Part shown: in pieces, positions 17,420 to 26,466 of the stretch | Layout of the letters: each line of letters opens with the position of its first letter | Position numbering within the stretch: the stretch's first letter is position 1 | Assembly: GCA_017523325.1 (NCBI GenBank) | Contig: JAFWWO010000055.1 | Location: forward strand, 1 to 40,464 | Direction: 5' to 3' | DNA: 40,464 bases | From: Anaerotignum sp. | Lineage (GTDB): Bacteria; Bacillota; Clostridia; Lachnospirales; Anaerotignaceae | Made by a program: the position numbers and the translations under genes | Notes under the pieces: generated by a model | The model's database searches: none | Told to the model about the DNA's origin: nothing | The model's input: only the letters and a program-made list of their open reading frames with translations

Positions 17420-17850
17420 TGCTGGCATTGGGCTGTGATCACGGCGGCTACCCGCTGATGAAGGAAGTCATTCAATATCTGGACGAGCAGAAGATTGCAT
17501 ATAAAAATTTCGGGACATTTTCCGAAGAATCCGTGGATTATCCCGTTTATGGGAAGATGGTTGCCAAGGCGGTGGCAGAGGGGGAATGTGAGCAGGGTAT
17601 TCTCATCTGTGGGACAGGCATCGGCATTTCCATTACCGCCAATAAGATAAAGGGGATTCGTGCGGCATTATGCGGCGATGTATTTTCTGCAAAGGCCACC
17701 AGAGAGCATAATGATGCCAATATTCTGGCTTTGGGCGCAAGAGTGACGGGCCCCGGGCTGGCACTGGAGATTGTGAAGGCATTTTTGGAAACACCCTTTT
17801 CCAATGATGAACGCCATGTGAGAAGAATCCGACAGATTGAAGCAGAATGA
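17419..17850 (+). CDS. rpiB: Ribose-5-phosphate isomerase B
   Basis: It interconverts ribose 5-phosphate and ribulose 5-phosphate. The 143-aa protein carries the family signatures CDHGGY (residues 6-11), [34 protein letters not shown] and [15 protein letters not shown]. It overlaps the tsaC stop by one base and lies just before upp, giving a block that supplies PRPP precursors and uses PRPP. Confidence 0.95.
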   Translation: MLALGCDHGGYPLMKEVIQYLDEQKIAYKNFGTFSEESVDYPVYGKMVAKAVAEGECEQGILICGTGIGISITANKIKGIRAALCGDVFSAKATREHNDANILALGARVTGPGLALEIVKAFLETPFSNDERHVRRIRQIEAE

Positions 17851-17863
17851 AAGGAAGAATGAC

Positions 17864-18490
17864 ATGAGTAAATTATTCGTTTCGGAGCATCCTCTGATTC
17901 AAAGCAAAATGGCAATGCTGAGAAATAAGGAAACCGGTTCTAAGGAATTTCGTGAAATCATCGGGGAGGTGGCTATGCTGCTTTCCTATGAGGCTACAAG
18001 GGATTTGCCGTTGATTGATGTGTTTGTGCAGACACCGGTGGATATGGCAAAATGTAAAACCATCGATACCAAGCTGGCGATTGTGCCTATTTTGCGGGCG
18101 GGCATCGGCATGACCGATGGTCTGCTGCGGCTGATGCCTACGGCGAAAATCGGGCATATCGGTCTGTACCGTGACCCGAAAACACTGGAGCCTGTGGAAT
18201 ACTACTGTAAGCTGCCGGTGGACGTGAAAGAACGTACCGTGTTTTTGACAGACCCGATGCTGGCAACGGGCGGTACGGCAGAAGCCGCCATTGATTTTTT
18301 GAAAGCAAAAGGTGTGAAAAATATCATATTCCTCTGCATTTTGGCGGCGCCCGATGGGGTGAAGCGTGTGCAGGAGGCCCACCCCGATGTGGATATTTAT
18401 GCGGCGGCCTATGACGGCAGATTAAATGACCATGGCTATATCGTTCCCGGCTTGGGCGATGCAGGGGATCGTATCTTCGGTACAAAATAA
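17864..18490 (+). CDS. upp: Uracil phosphoribosyltransferase
   Basis: It salvages uracil with PRPP to form UMP. The 208-aa length fits the family (about 209). It shows the type I PRTase fold with [15 protein letters not shown], the PRPP loop [15 protein letters not shown] (about residues 127-141), and the C-terminal uracil-binding [16 protein letters not shown]. The ATG at 17864 has AAGGAAGA 8-10 nt upstream. Confidence 0.97.
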   Translation: MSKLFVSEHPLIQSKMAMLRNKETGSKEFREIIGEVAMLLSYEATRDLPLIDVFVQTPVDMAKCKTIDTKLAIVPILRAGIGMTDGLLRLMPTAKIGHIGLYRDPKTLEPVEYYCKLPVDVKERTVFLTDPMLATGGTAEAAIDFLKAKGVKNIIFLCILAAPDGVKRVQEAHPDVDIYAAAYDGRLNDHGYIVPGLGDAGDRIFGTK

Positions 18491-18523
18491 TCCTGCATTT
18501 CGCAGAAAAAAGGAGAGGATCGC

Positions 18524-19564
18524 TTGACAGAACATAATTGGCTGTTATATATCGCTGCGTTTGCCTGTGCCTTTGCCATTACATTGGTGACGACCCCCTT
18601 TGCCAAATGGCTTTCCATCAAATGGGGCGCCATTGACTACCCGAAGGATAGGGGCGTACATAAAAAACCTATGCCCCGAATGGGCGGCGTTGCCATTGTG
18701 CTGGGGTTTATATTGACGGTGCTGATGGTCTATCATTTTGATAAAAGCATGAACCCGAAGCAGTTTTTGGGTTTTTTGGCGGGGGCACTTTTGATCGCCG
18801 TATTGGGTATGGTGGACGATAGGAAAAACCTGCCTGCAAAGCTGAAATTCTGCGTGCAGATTTTGGCGGCGCTCATTGTTATTTTTTCCGGCACCCAAAT
18901 ACAGGTGGTGCTTTGGCCTGTGACGACCACATTGCAAAAATGCAGTATACCCATTACCCTGTTTTGGATTGTGGGGGTAACGAATGCCGTAAACCTCATT
19001 GACGGGCTGGACGGCTTGGCGGCAGGGGTGACTTCCATTGCGGCATTGAGCCTGATGGTGCTTTGCATCATGACGGGCAGTACCACGGCGGTGGTATTGA
19101 CGGCGGCATTGGCGGGGGCGTGTCTGGGCTTTTTGCCCCGAAACTTTAACCCGGCGGAAATATTTATGGGGGATACGGGCTCCACATTTTTGGGCTTTGT
19201 GCTGGCGGTGACCAGTATTTTGGGCGTATTTAAGGGTTATGCCCTGTTGGCACTGATTGTCAGTGTCCTGTGTATGGGTCTGCCTGTGTTTGATACCATT
19301 TTTGCTATGCTGCGGCGCATGGCGAAGCATCAGCCCATCATGCAGGCGGATAGAGGGCATCTGCATCATAAACTGATTGATAAAGGCTTTACCCAGAGGG
19401 AGGCTGTGTTGATTTTATACGGCATCAGCCTGTTTTTGGGGCTTTTGGCAATTTTCATCAGCTTTAAGAATTCCGGTACTGTTGTGGTTGTGATACTGAC
19501 CATTATTGTATTGAGCTTTATCATTTATTATTTTAATGCCCATATTAAAAATAAAATGAAATGA
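18524..19564 (+). CDS. MraY/WecA/TagO-family polyprenyl-phosphate sugar-1-phosphate transferase
   Basis: A polytopic membrane enzyme of 346 aa that transfers a sugar-1-phosphate from a UDP-sugar to undecaprenyl phosphate, starting a cell-wall glycopolymer. Visible motifs are VHKKPMPRMGGVAI (about residues 44-57), LGMVDDRKNLPAKLK, NLIDGLDGLAAG, FMGDTGSTFLGF and HLHHKLIDKGFTQRE. These place it in the TagO/WecA branch rather than MraY, so GlcNAc-1-phosphate is the likely donor group. The start is TTG at 18524 with AGGAGAGGA 5-9 nt upstream. It is the last gene of the operon before a terminator. Confidence 0.93.
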   Translation: MTEHNWLLYIAAFACAFAITLVTTPFAKWLSIKWGAIDYPKDRGVHKKPMPRMGGVAIVLGFILTVLMVYHFDKSMNPKQFLGFLAGALLIAVLGMVDDRKNLPAKLKFCVQILAALIVIFSGTQIQVVLWPVTTTLQKCSIPITLFWIVGVTNAVNLIDGLDGLAAGVTSIAALSLMVLCIMTGSTTAVVLTAALAGACLGFLPRNFNPAEIFMGDTGSTFLGFVLAVTSILGVFKGYALLALIVSVLCMGLPVFDTIFAMLRRMAKHQPIMQADRGHLHHKLIDKGFTQREAVLILYGISLFLGLLAIFISFKNSGTVVVVILTIIVLSFIIYYFNAHIKNKMK

Positions 19565-19568
19565 TGGG

Positions 19569-19614
19569 ATTTCTCTCTGTTTTGAGTCGACGCAGAACGG
19601 GGAGAAATTTTTTT
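19569..19614 (+). terminator. Long intrinsic terminator after the TagO-like gene
   Basis: A 16-bp stem (19569-19584 with 19593-19608, some G-U pairs) with an 8-nt loop and a T6 tail. Confidence 0.85.
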
Positions 19615-19686
19615 GTCGGATTGCCCCTGTTTTTGTGGCAAGAAGTGTGGTATCATGAGGAAGTGAGAAAAAAAGGAGGCGGCAAA

Positions 19687-20619
19687 ATGGCAGAAGAAAT
19701 CAAAATCAGCAAACAATTCATCGAGGAGGAATTGCCTTCTGCGCCCCCCCTTTATGTATCTGTGTATTTGATGAGCCTTGGGACAAAGGCACCGGCGGCA
19801 GAGGTGGCAAAAAAACTGAACGTGACGGAAAGTGACGTTCTGCGGGCATGGGCCTATTGGAAGGATAGGGGCTTTTTACAGCCTGCGGAGAATGCTGTGC
19901 CGAAAAAAATACCGCTATCCTCCCAACGGCCGGACTATTCTCCGGCGGAGCTGGCGGAATATCAAAAACATGAGGAGATACAACGGCTGTTTCAATCGGC
20001 GGAACAGAAGCTGGGCAAGCTACTTTCTCAGCAGGATATGAGCCTGTTGTTCGGCTTGCACGATTGGCTGGGTCTGCCCTTGGATGTGATAGATCTGCTC
20101 CTTTCCTATTGTACCGAAAATGGGCATAAAGGGATTCGATACATGGAAAAGGTGGCTCTCGGCTGGGCGGAGGAAGGCATTGATACCGTGGAAAAGGCGG
20201 CGGAGCATATCGCCATGAGAAAAACGGGCTTCCGCACCATTCTGCGAGCCTTCGGTCAGGGAAATCGACTGCCTGTGGCGGCGGAGGAAGACTATATGAA
20301 GAAATGGCTGGGCGAATATGCTTTGCCCTTAGATGTGGTGAAAACAGCCTGTGAGCGGACGGTTTTGCAAACGGGAAAGGCCAGCTTTCCTTATGCCGAT
20401 AGTATCCTGCGGCATTGGAAGGCGGCAGGGGTAAAGACATTAGAGGATATTGCGGTGCAGGATCAGGCTTTTGCCGCCAAAAAGAACATCAACGAGAACC
20501 GGCCTGCTGTGAAGGAACAGCCTAAGGTGAAGAAGAACCGTTTCATCAATTATACCCAGAGCGAATGGGATTTTGAGGAGATTGAAAGACTGGAGCGGGA
20601 GAAACGGAAAAAATGGTGA
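19687..20619 (+). CDS. DnaD domain replication initiation protein
   Basis: The 310-aa protein has a winged-helix N-terminus (about 5-75, with VAKKLNVTESDVLRAWAYWK) and two DnaD/DnaB_2 domains ending in the aromatic motif types RYMEKVALGW and YADSILRHW. It is a DnaD-like remodeller used with the helicase loader downstream. The ATG at 19687 has AAGGAGG 8 nt upstream. An open frame extends 126 nt further upstream but contains the terminator stem and is not coding. The dnaD-dnaI-like order is common in Clostridia. Confidence 0.9.
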   Translation: MAEEIKISKQFIEEELPSAPPLYVSVYLMSLGTKAPAAEVAKKLNVTESDVLRAWAYWKDRGFLQPAENAVPKKIPLSSQRPDYSPAELAEYQKHEEIQRLFQSAEQKLGKLLSQQDMSLLFGLHDWLGLPLDVIDLLLSYCTENGHKGIRYMEKVALGWAEEGIDTVEKAAEHIAMRKTGFRTILRAFGQGNRLPVAAEEDYMKKWLGEYALPLDVVKTACERTVLQTGKASFPYADSILRHWKAAGVKTLEDIAVQDQAFAAKKNINENRPAVKEQPKVKKNRFINYTQSEWDFEEIERLEREKRKKW

Positions 20620-20634
20620 CAGGAGGGGAAGGAC

Positions 20635-21624
20635 TTGGCAACAAGAGCACAAATTTATCGGGAAGTATTGCGGGAGTATGATGCATTGCGGGCGCAAAAG
20701 GCGGCAGAGCTGCGTGGGCGTAAGGAAAAGCTGTATGCACGATTTCCCCGCTTGGAAGAAATAGAAGAAGCCCTTTCTCTTTTGGGGGTTTCTACGGCAA
20801 AGCTGCTGCTGCAAGGCGCCGTGGATATGGAAAAGGCTTTGGGCGAGCTGCGGGAAAAGCAGCAGGCGCTGATGGCGGAAAGAGTGGAGATTTTGACCCA
20901 AAACCGCCTTTCGCCCCATCTGCTGGAGCCGGAATATGAATGTGATGCCTGTAAGGATACGGGGTATGCGGGGGATTCCCCCTGTGCTTGCATGAAACGG
21001 CGGCTGATGGATCGGATTTACGACCAATCCAATGTGCGGGACGTGATACAGGCAGAGAACTTCGATACCTTTGATTTACGGCTTTTTAGCGATGAGATTG
21101 TGCCGGAGGAGGGCATATCTCCAAAGGAAAATGCAAGAAAAAACCTGCAAAAGGCCATGGCATTCGCTGAGGATTTTGCGGGGGAAAATCTGTTGCTCTA
21201 CGGCGGTACGGGCAGGGGCAAGACCTTCCTTTGTAACTGCATTGCCAAGGAGGTGCTGGAGCGGGGGAAAACCGTGCTTTACCTGACGGCGGGACAGCTG
21301 TTTAAGCGATTGGAGGAAATCCGCTTTCGCCGGAATGAGGAAGAGGAAGCGTTCGCAGATTGGGATACGGAGCTGATGGAGGCGGATTTGCTGATTATCG
21401 ACGATTTGGGTACCGAATTTGCCACGGTATTTACGGCATCGGAGTTATTTGGCATCATCAATGGCAGAAAGCTGGCGAAAAAATCGGTGGTCATTTCCAC
21501 CAATCTGGACTATAAGGCGTTGATGGAGCAGTATTCCGATCGGGTGATGTCCCGCCTGATTGGAGAATATACCGCAATGAAATTTTTCGGGGACGATATT
21601 CGTATGAAGAAGCAGTTCCAATGA
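20635..21624 (+). CDS. DnaI/DnaC-type helicase loader ATPase
   Basis: The 329-aa AAA+ protein loads the replicative helicase during replication initiation. The N-terminal coiled region (about 1-95) is followed by a zinc motif CDACKDTGYAGDSPCAC (about 102-118), a Walker A GGTGRGKT (about 187-194), Walker B LLIIDDLGTE and sensor region SVVISTNL. The start is TTG at 20635 with AGGAGGGGAAGG in front, 15 nt after the DnaD-like gene. A terminator follows at once. Confidence 0.92.
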   Translation: MATRAQIYREVLREYDALRAQKAAELRGRKEKLYARFPRLEEIEEALSLLGVSTAKLLLQGAVDMEKALGELREKQQALMAERVEILTQNRLSPHLLEPEYECDACKDTGYAGDSPCACMKRRLMDRIYDQSNVRDVIQAENFDTFDLRLFSDEIVPEEGISPKENARKNLQKAMAFAEDFAGENLLLYGGTGRGKTFLCNCIAKEVLERGKTVLYLTAGQLFKRLEEIRFRRNEEEEAFADWDTELMEADLLIIDDLGTEFATVFTASELFGIINGRKLAKKSVVISTNLDYKALMEQYSDRVMSRLIGEYTAMKFFGDDIRMKKQFQ

Positions 21625-21629
21625 TATGG

Positions 21630-21662
21630 AGAGAGCCTATGGAAAAAGGGCTCTCTTTTTTT
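21630..21662 (+). terminator. Intrinsic terminator after the helicase loader gene
   Basis: GAGAGCC/GGCTCTC (21631-21637 with 21649-21655) and a T7 run. Confidence 0.85.
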
Positions 21663-21680
21663 ATGAATAAAACCGATTTT

Positions 21681-21745
21681 TGTCGGAATTTTTTTTCGCC
21701 ACCTCCGCTGTTTTGACAAAAAAATCAGGCATATTTTACTAAAAT
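21681..21745 (+). promoter_or_regulatory. Spo0A-type sigma-A promoter of spoIIE
   Basis: TTGACA (21713-21718) and TAAAAT (21740-21745) are 21 bp apart. An atypical 21-22 bp spacing with Spo0A boxes near the -35 is the known design of Bacillus spoIIE and spoIIG promoters. Box-like sites are TGTCGGA (21681-21687) and the reverse TTTGACA (21712-21718), each one mismatch from TGTCGAA. Confidence 0.6.
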
Positions 21746-21766
21746 GGGCATATGGAGGGAAGCGAG

Positions 21767-24169
21767 ATGGAAAAAACAGAAGTATCATTGACATATACGC
21801 CGGAGAAAATCCCCGCCCTTGGGAAGGCGATTTTGCCCCAAAAAACACCGAAAAAGCGGGCAATTCCCTGGAAGGAAGCCCTGTTTTACGGTATTTTTTG
21901 CGGGTGTGGATTTTTCTGGAGCAGACCGGAGGTGTTACAGATATTACACCCATTGGGTTCGGCCTATCTTTCTGCTTTTTTTGGAGAGGGGGCGTTGTTT
22001 TGGGGCGTTTTGGCGGCGGTAGGCTTGGGTAGTATGACGCAGGTGCCGCTGAAAAGCATAGGGGTGTTAATCAGTGCGGCGGCGGTACAGCTGACATTGG
22101 GCCGCTTCGTCCGGCAGGAGGAGGCAGGAAAAAAAGCCCTGTTGGGTGCCTTTTCCATGGCATTGGCAGGGGTGTTTTTTGCCATTAGCCGTGGCGGCTT
22201 GGGGTTTTATATGGCTGTGGCGGCAGTGGAGAGTGCATTGACCCTTGCCGTAGGCTATTTACTGCAAAAAGGCGTATTTCTTCTGCAAAAAAGACCGAAA
22301 TACCCTGTCCTGACCCGTGAGGAAACCGTTTCTCTCATGCTTTTGTCGGGCGGTGTTTTGGCAGGCTTGGCAACATTGGAACAGCCCCTGTTGCGGCAGA
22401 GTCTTGTGCCGGCCATGGCGGCATTTTTGCTGTTGTTGGCGGCAGAGCGGGAGGGCATCGGCGGCGGAGCGGCTGTGGGTGTGTTTCTCGGGTTTTTGCT
22501 GTATATATGCGGCGGCGGGGAATTTTCTTTATTGATTGCCCTCAGTCTGGGAGGGATGCTGGCGGGATGCGTCAGGGATTTGGGCAGGTTGGCCTCTGCT
22601 CTTGCCGTGGTGCTGACGCCGGTCATTTTTCTGTTTTACATAGATGAGTCAGTGTTGGAACCGATATGGATGGGAGGATTGATTATAGGGTCGGTGGTGT
22701 TTTCCCTCTTCCCCCGCCGGTTGTTGGAGAAAATGGCGGGCGGCAGACGGGAAGCACAGCATCCCGCAGACAGATACACCAATATAAAGGAGATGACAGA
22801 GGAAAAATTATTGCGTTTTTCCGACGCCTTTGCGGCATTATCCAAAACATTTGTGCAGGAGGGGCATCAGGAGAGCAAAGAGGAGATTTCCAAGCTGGTA
22901 GACGCCATTGCCGGACGAGTCTGTCAGGATTGCGGCATGGTCCACTATTGCTGGCAGGAGGAGCTGTATCGTACTTACAGCATGACATTTTCCGCCCTTT
23001 CCTATTGCGACAGCAAGGGAAGTATCGGGCTGGAGCAGATGCCGGAACATTTTCGGGCAACCTGTGCCCGCACCGATGCCTTTATGGAAGCGGTGCATGA
23101 GGTCTATGAAGGCCATCGGCGGGATCGCCTTTGGAACAGCCGCCTGATAGAATGTCGGGAGCTGGTAGGTCAGCAACTGTTGGCAGTAGGCGATATTTTG
23201 AAAACCCTTTCGGGGCAGATGGAATGGAAAGGCGTGTTTTTGGAGGAAACGGCGGAAGCATTGGAAAATGCATTGCGGAAGGCAGGAATTCACCCTCGGA
23301 AGGTATTTGTGACAGAAGAGAAAAACGGCAGAGGACGGCAGGTGCGCTTGGAGCTGACTGCCTGTGGGGGCAAAGGCATTTGCAGGGATAAAATACTGCC
23401 TTTGGTGCAAAAGGCCATAGGCTGCCCTATGGTGTTGCAGGAGGAAGGCCTCTGCCATTACGGAGAAAGGGAAGAAAGCTGTATCCTTCATTTTCAGGAA
23501 GAACCGCCCTTTTGCCTGACCACAGCCACCGCCTGCACTGCGGCGGCGGAGGGGCAGCCGTCGGGAGATGCGGCGGCATTTTTACAGACGGAAAAGGGAC
23601 AAGCCCTGCTGGCCCTTTCCGACGGTATGGGCATTGGGGAAGAAGCGGCAAAGGAAAGCCGCATCGCCATTGAACTTCTGGAGCAATTCACCCAAGCCGG
23701 CTTTGACCGTGAATTGGCGGTACAGATGATCAACTCCGCCCTGCTGTTGCGGCGGGGAGAGGAAACCTATGCCACATTGGATATTTGCCATGTGGATTTG
23801 TTCAGCGGCCATGCGGAGTTTTTGAAGCAGGGGGCGACGGCCTCATATATCAGCCGTGGCGGGCGGGTGATTTCCCTGCGTTCCACCACATTGCCCGCCG
23901 GTATATTACAGCAAATTTCTGTGGAGAAAAACGAAATGCTGTTGAAGGACGGCGATATGATATTTCTGATGACAGACGGGGTCACCGATGCCATCGGCGG
24001 GGAGCAAAAGACAGCCGCATGGCTTAAGGAAAAGCTGAACGCCTGCCCCATGGCAAACCCCGAAGATGCGGCGGCATATATATTGCAGGAGGCGAAAAAA
24101 GAACGGCAGGACGGCAGGCAGGACGATATGACCGTGCTGGCGGGGCGTTTTTGGCAAAAAAGAGCCTAG
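21767..24169 (+). CDS. spoIIE: Stage II sporulation protein E, PP2C phosphatase
   Basis: SpoIIE is a membrane serine phosphatase that dephosphorylates SpoIIAA to activate sigma-F in the forespore and links this to the polar septum. The 800-aa protein has about ten N-terminal membrane helices (residues about 30-320), a central cytoplasmic region with a cysteine-containing stretch (RVCQDCGMVHYCWQEELY), and a C-terminal PP2C domain with ALSDGMGIGEEA (about 615-627), VDLFSGHAEFLKQGA and LMTDGVTDA. The ATG at 21767 has GGAGGGA 6-7 nt upstream. Its promoter looks Spo0A-dependent. The gene starts the spoIIE-tilS-hpt-ftsH block known from Bacillus. Confidence 0.95.
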   Translation: MEKTEVSLTYTPEKIPALGKAILPQKTPKKRAIPWKEALFYGIFCGCGFFWSRPEVLQILHPLGSAYLSAFFGEGALFWGVLAAVGLGSMTQVPLKSIGVLISAAAVQLTLGRFVRQEEAGKKALLGAFSMALAGVFFAISRGGLGFYMAVAAVESALTLAVGYLLQKGVFLLQKRPKYPVLTREETVSLMLLSGGVLAGLATLEQPLLRQSLVPAMAAFLLLLAAEREGIGGGAAVGVFLGFLLYICGGGEFSLLIALSLGGMLAGCVRDLGRLASALAVVLTPVIFLFYIDESVLEPIWMGGLIIGSVVFSLFPRRLLEKMAGGRREAQHPADRYTNIKEMTEEKLLRFSDAFAALSKTFVQEGHQESKEEISKLVDAIAGRVCQDCGMVHYCWQEELYRTYSMTFSALSYCDSKGSIGLEQMPEHFRATCARTDAFMEAVHEVYEGHRRDRLWNSRLIECRELVGQQLLAVGDILKTLSGQMEWKGVFLEETAEALENALRKAGIHPRKVFVTEEKNGRGRQVRLELTACGGKGICRDKILPLVQKAIGCPMVLQEEGLCHYGEREESCILHFQEEPPFCLTTATACTAAAEGQPSGDAAAFLQTEKGQALLALSDGMGIGEEAAKESRIAIELLEQFTQAGFDRELAVQMINSALLLRRGEETYATLDICHVDLFSGHAEFLKQGATASYISRGGRVISLRSTTLPAGILQQISVEKNEMLLKDGDMIFLMTDGVTDAIGGEQKTAAWLKEKLNACPMANPEDAAAYILQEAKKERQDGRQDDMTVLAGRFWQKRA

Positions 24170-24187
24170 GTATTCCCAAAGCCGCAG

Positions 24188-24210
24188 AAAAGCGGCACTT
24201 GCGCTTTTTC
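24188..24210 (+). terminator. Weak terminator-like hairpin after spoIIE
   Basis: AAAGCG-GCACTTG-CGCTTTTT: a short 6-bp stem with a T run. An alternative GCCGC/GCGGC pairing lies just upstream (24181-24196). Confidence 0.45.
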
Positions 24211-24321
24211 CTGATTTCGTGTAGAGTGATGATAATATGGCAAGAGGTTCCGAACCGTTTATGGATAGACGGCGTATTTGCTGTCTGCGGGGAAGGTCTT
24301 TGTCAAAACAGGAGACGAATG

Positions 24322-25698
24322 ATGAGGGAAAAAGTCAGGAAAACCATAGAAGAATTTCATATGTTTCCACAGGGAGCAAAGATTGTGGTCGGTGTTTCCG
24401 GCGGTGCGGATTCTGTGGCGTTATTGCACCTGCTTTCCGGCTGGCAGGCGGCATATGACTGGCGTCTGACAGCGGTGCATATCCACCATGGACTGCGGGG
24501 CGAGGAAGCCGATGAAGATCAGGCTTTTGTGGAGGCGTTATGTAGGACTTTGGGTATCCCCTGTATCGTACGCCGTTTTGATGTGGCGAAAGAAGCCCGC
24601 ACCAGAGGTCTGGGGGAGGAGGAAACCGGCAGACTTCTGCGGTATGCTGTCTTTCAAGAGATGGCGGGAGAAGAGGGGTATATTGCCGTTGCCCATCACC
24701 GAGGGGATCAGGCGGAAACCCTCTTAATGCGCCTTTGCCGCGGCACAGGGCTGACAGGCCTTGTCGGTATGCGTGAGGTGCGGGGGAATCTCTGCCGCCC
24801 TTTGCTGGAGTGCAGTCGGCAAGAGATAGAGGACTATTGCAAAAACGCAGGACTTTTCTGGCGGGAGGACGCCACCAATCAACAGGATACCTATACCCGT
24901 AATAAGCTGCGGTTACGGGTATTGCCCCTGTTGGAGGAGGTGAATCCTTTGGCAGTGGAGCATATGGCACAAACGGCGGCACTTTTGGCGGCAGAGGAGG
25001 ACTATCTTTCGGAGCAGGCGGAGCAGATATATGCCCGGCTCAGGCTGCCTTCTGTACCGGAGGAGGTGCATTTGCCGAAAGATGCCCTTTCCCGCCTGCA
25101 CCCTGCTATGCAAAGCCGCCTGCTGCGGCGGGCGTTGGCGGAATTTGTTTCTGCCGATGGCTCCCGCAGTCAAGTAAAGGCGTTGCAGGAATTGCTGGAA
25201 AAGCCTACGGGTAAACGGCGGGATTTATTGCAGGGTGTAGTGGCGGAGAACCGTTATGATACATTGGTGCTTTCCCGAAAGAAGGAAGCATTACAGGGGT
25301 TTTGCGTGGAATTGCCGTCGGAGGGAGAGATATTTCTTCCGGAGGGCGGAATTTCAGTGAAATTGCAGATTTTTGATAAAAAAATTATCGAATTTTCTGA
25401 AGATGGCTGTACGAACGTATTCGATTATGATAAAATAGATCAAATACTCTTTTGCCGCACCAGACAACAGGGGGATTATATCCACCTGAAAGGCGGCAGA
25501 AAGAGAATCAAGGATTTGTTTATTGATGAAAAAATCCCACGGGCGGAGAGGGAGAGTTATCCCCTGATTGCCATGGGGGAGGAGATTCTTTGGGTACCGG
25601 GACTGCGCAGTTCGGTGGACCATCTCCCCGATGAACAGACGAAAAGGATTTTGCGGATCGAAATACGGAGGGTACAGAAATATGAAGGAAAGAATTGA
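24322..25698 (+). CDS. tilS: tRNA(Ile)-lysidine synthetase
   Basis: TilS attaches lysine to C34 of tRNA(Ile)(CAU) so that it reads AUA. The 458-aa protein has the PP-loop SGGADS (about residues 26-31), the tRNA-binding HIHHGLRGEEADEDQAF, AVAHHRGDQAETLLMRLCRG, and the C-terminal TilS_C region near RFLIDE-like KRIKDLFIDEKIPR. The start at 24322 rather than the adjacent ATG at 24319 gives GGAG 7 nt upstream. It overlaps hpt by 17 nt at its end. Confidence 0.95.
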   Translation: MREKVRKTIEEFHMFPQGAKIVVGVSGGADSVALLHLLSGWQAAYDWRLTAVHIHHGLRGEEADEDQAFVEALCRTLGIPCIVRRFDVAKEARTRGLGEEETGRLLRYAVFQEMAGEEGYIAVAHHRGDQAETLLMRLCRGTGLTGLVGMREVRGNLCRPLLECSRQEIEDYCKNAGLFWREDATNQQDTYTRNKLRLRVLPLLEEVNPLAVEHMAQTAALLAAEEDYLSEQAEQIYARLRLPSVPEEVHLPKDALSRLHPAMQSRLLRRALAEFVSADGSRSQVKALQELLEKPTGKRRDLLQGVVAENRYDTLVLSRKKEALQGFCVELPSEGEIFLPEGGISVKLQIFDKKIIEFSEDGCTNVFDYDKIDQILFCRTRQQGDYIHLKGGRKRIKDLFIDEKIPRAERESYPLIAMGEEILWVPGLRSSVDHLPDEQTKRILRIEIRRVQKYEGKN

Positions 25699-26221
25699 AG
25701 TGATGATTTCCGAGGACGCCATTGCCAAGCGTCTGGAGGAGTTGGCTGATGAGATATATCGGGATTTTGGCGGCGAGCAGGTAGAGCTGGTGTGTGCCCT
25801 CAAGGGGGCTGTGGTGACACTGGTGGAATTGGCCAAGTGTATGAAAATGCCTGTCAGCATGAATTTTATGAGTGTTTCCAGCTATGGCAATGCCACGGAA
25901 AGCTCCGGCAAGATTGATGTAAAGATGGATTTGGACGAGGATATTGCCGGCAAAAACGTGCTGATTGTAGAGGATATCATCGATAGCGGCAGGACGTTGA
26001 GCCGCCTGCGGGAGCTGCTGCTTTCCAGAAATCCCAAAACGCTGAAAATCTGCACCCTTTTGGACAAGCCCGAACGCCGTGTGACACAGGTGCCGGTGGA
26101 TTATGTGGGCTTTACCATTCCCGATGCCTTTGTGGTGGGCTACGGCCTGGATTATGCACAGAGATATCGGAATTTGAATTATGTGGGCGTCCTGCATTTT
26201 GATGAGGATGAAACCGATTGA
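25682..26221 (+). CDS. hpt: Hypoxanthine phosphoribosyltransferase
   Basis: It salvages hypoxanthine and guanine to IMP and GMP with PRPP. The 179-aa protein has the PRPP motif VLIVEDIIDSGRTLS (about 95-109), the flexible loop MSVSSYGN, and the C-terminal YVGFTIPDAFVVGYGLDYAQ. The ATG at 25682 has GGAGGG 8 nt upstream, inside the last codons of tilS. The tilS-hpt-ftsH order is conserved from Bacillus to Clostridia. Confidence 0.96.
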   Translation: MKERIEVMISEDAIAKRLEELADEIYRDFGGEQVELVCALKGAVVTLVELAKCMKMPVSMNFMSVSSYGNATESSGKIDVKMDLDEDIAGKNVLIVEDIIDSGRTLSRLRELLLSRNPKTLKICTLLDKPERRVTQVPVDYVGFTIPDAFVVGYGLDYAQRYRNLNYVGVLHFDEDETD

Positions 26222-26369
26222 ACAGATGGATAAAAAGATATTCCTCAGTCTGACGGGGCTTGGGGCATATCTTTTTATTTTTTTGCAGGGAGGTTCTTTT
26301 TTTCGGGAGCGGGGAAATTTGGGGCAGGAAAGCTGCCATTCTTTTCAGAATTTGTTTGAAAATACTTCG

Positions 26370-26398
26370 TTGCGTTTCCCTCTAAAGTGTGCTAAAAT
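26370..26398 (+). promoter_or_regulatory. Sigma-A promoter of ftsH
   Basis: TTGCGT (26370-26375), 17-bp spacer, TAAAAT (26393-26398). The predicted start near 26405 lies inside the left arm of an inverted repeat. Confidence 0.7.
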
Positions 26399-26399
26399 T

Positions 26400-26445
26400 A
26401 TAAATTGATACGGGTTTTTCCCAGGGAGGATTCGTATCAATTTAT
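26400..26445 (+). repeat. 13-bp inverted repeat at the 5' end of the ftsH mRNA
   Basis: ATAAATTGATACG (26400-26412) and CGTATCAATTTAT (26433-26445) are perfect inverted arms around a 20-nt centre. It either forms a stem at the very 5' end of the ftsH leader or is a DNA operator straddling the transcription start. The 245-nt gap between hpt and ftsH otherwise shows nothing but the promoter. Confidence 0.6.
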
Positions 26446-26466
26446 GAATTATTAGGAGGGACTCTC

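Noticed and set aside
26226..26408. 60-codon frame (MDKKIFLSLTGL...) between hpt and ftsH
   Set aside because: It lacks a Shine-Dalgarno sequence and overlaps the ftsH promoter; only the first 20 residues look like a signal segment. Probably not a gene.
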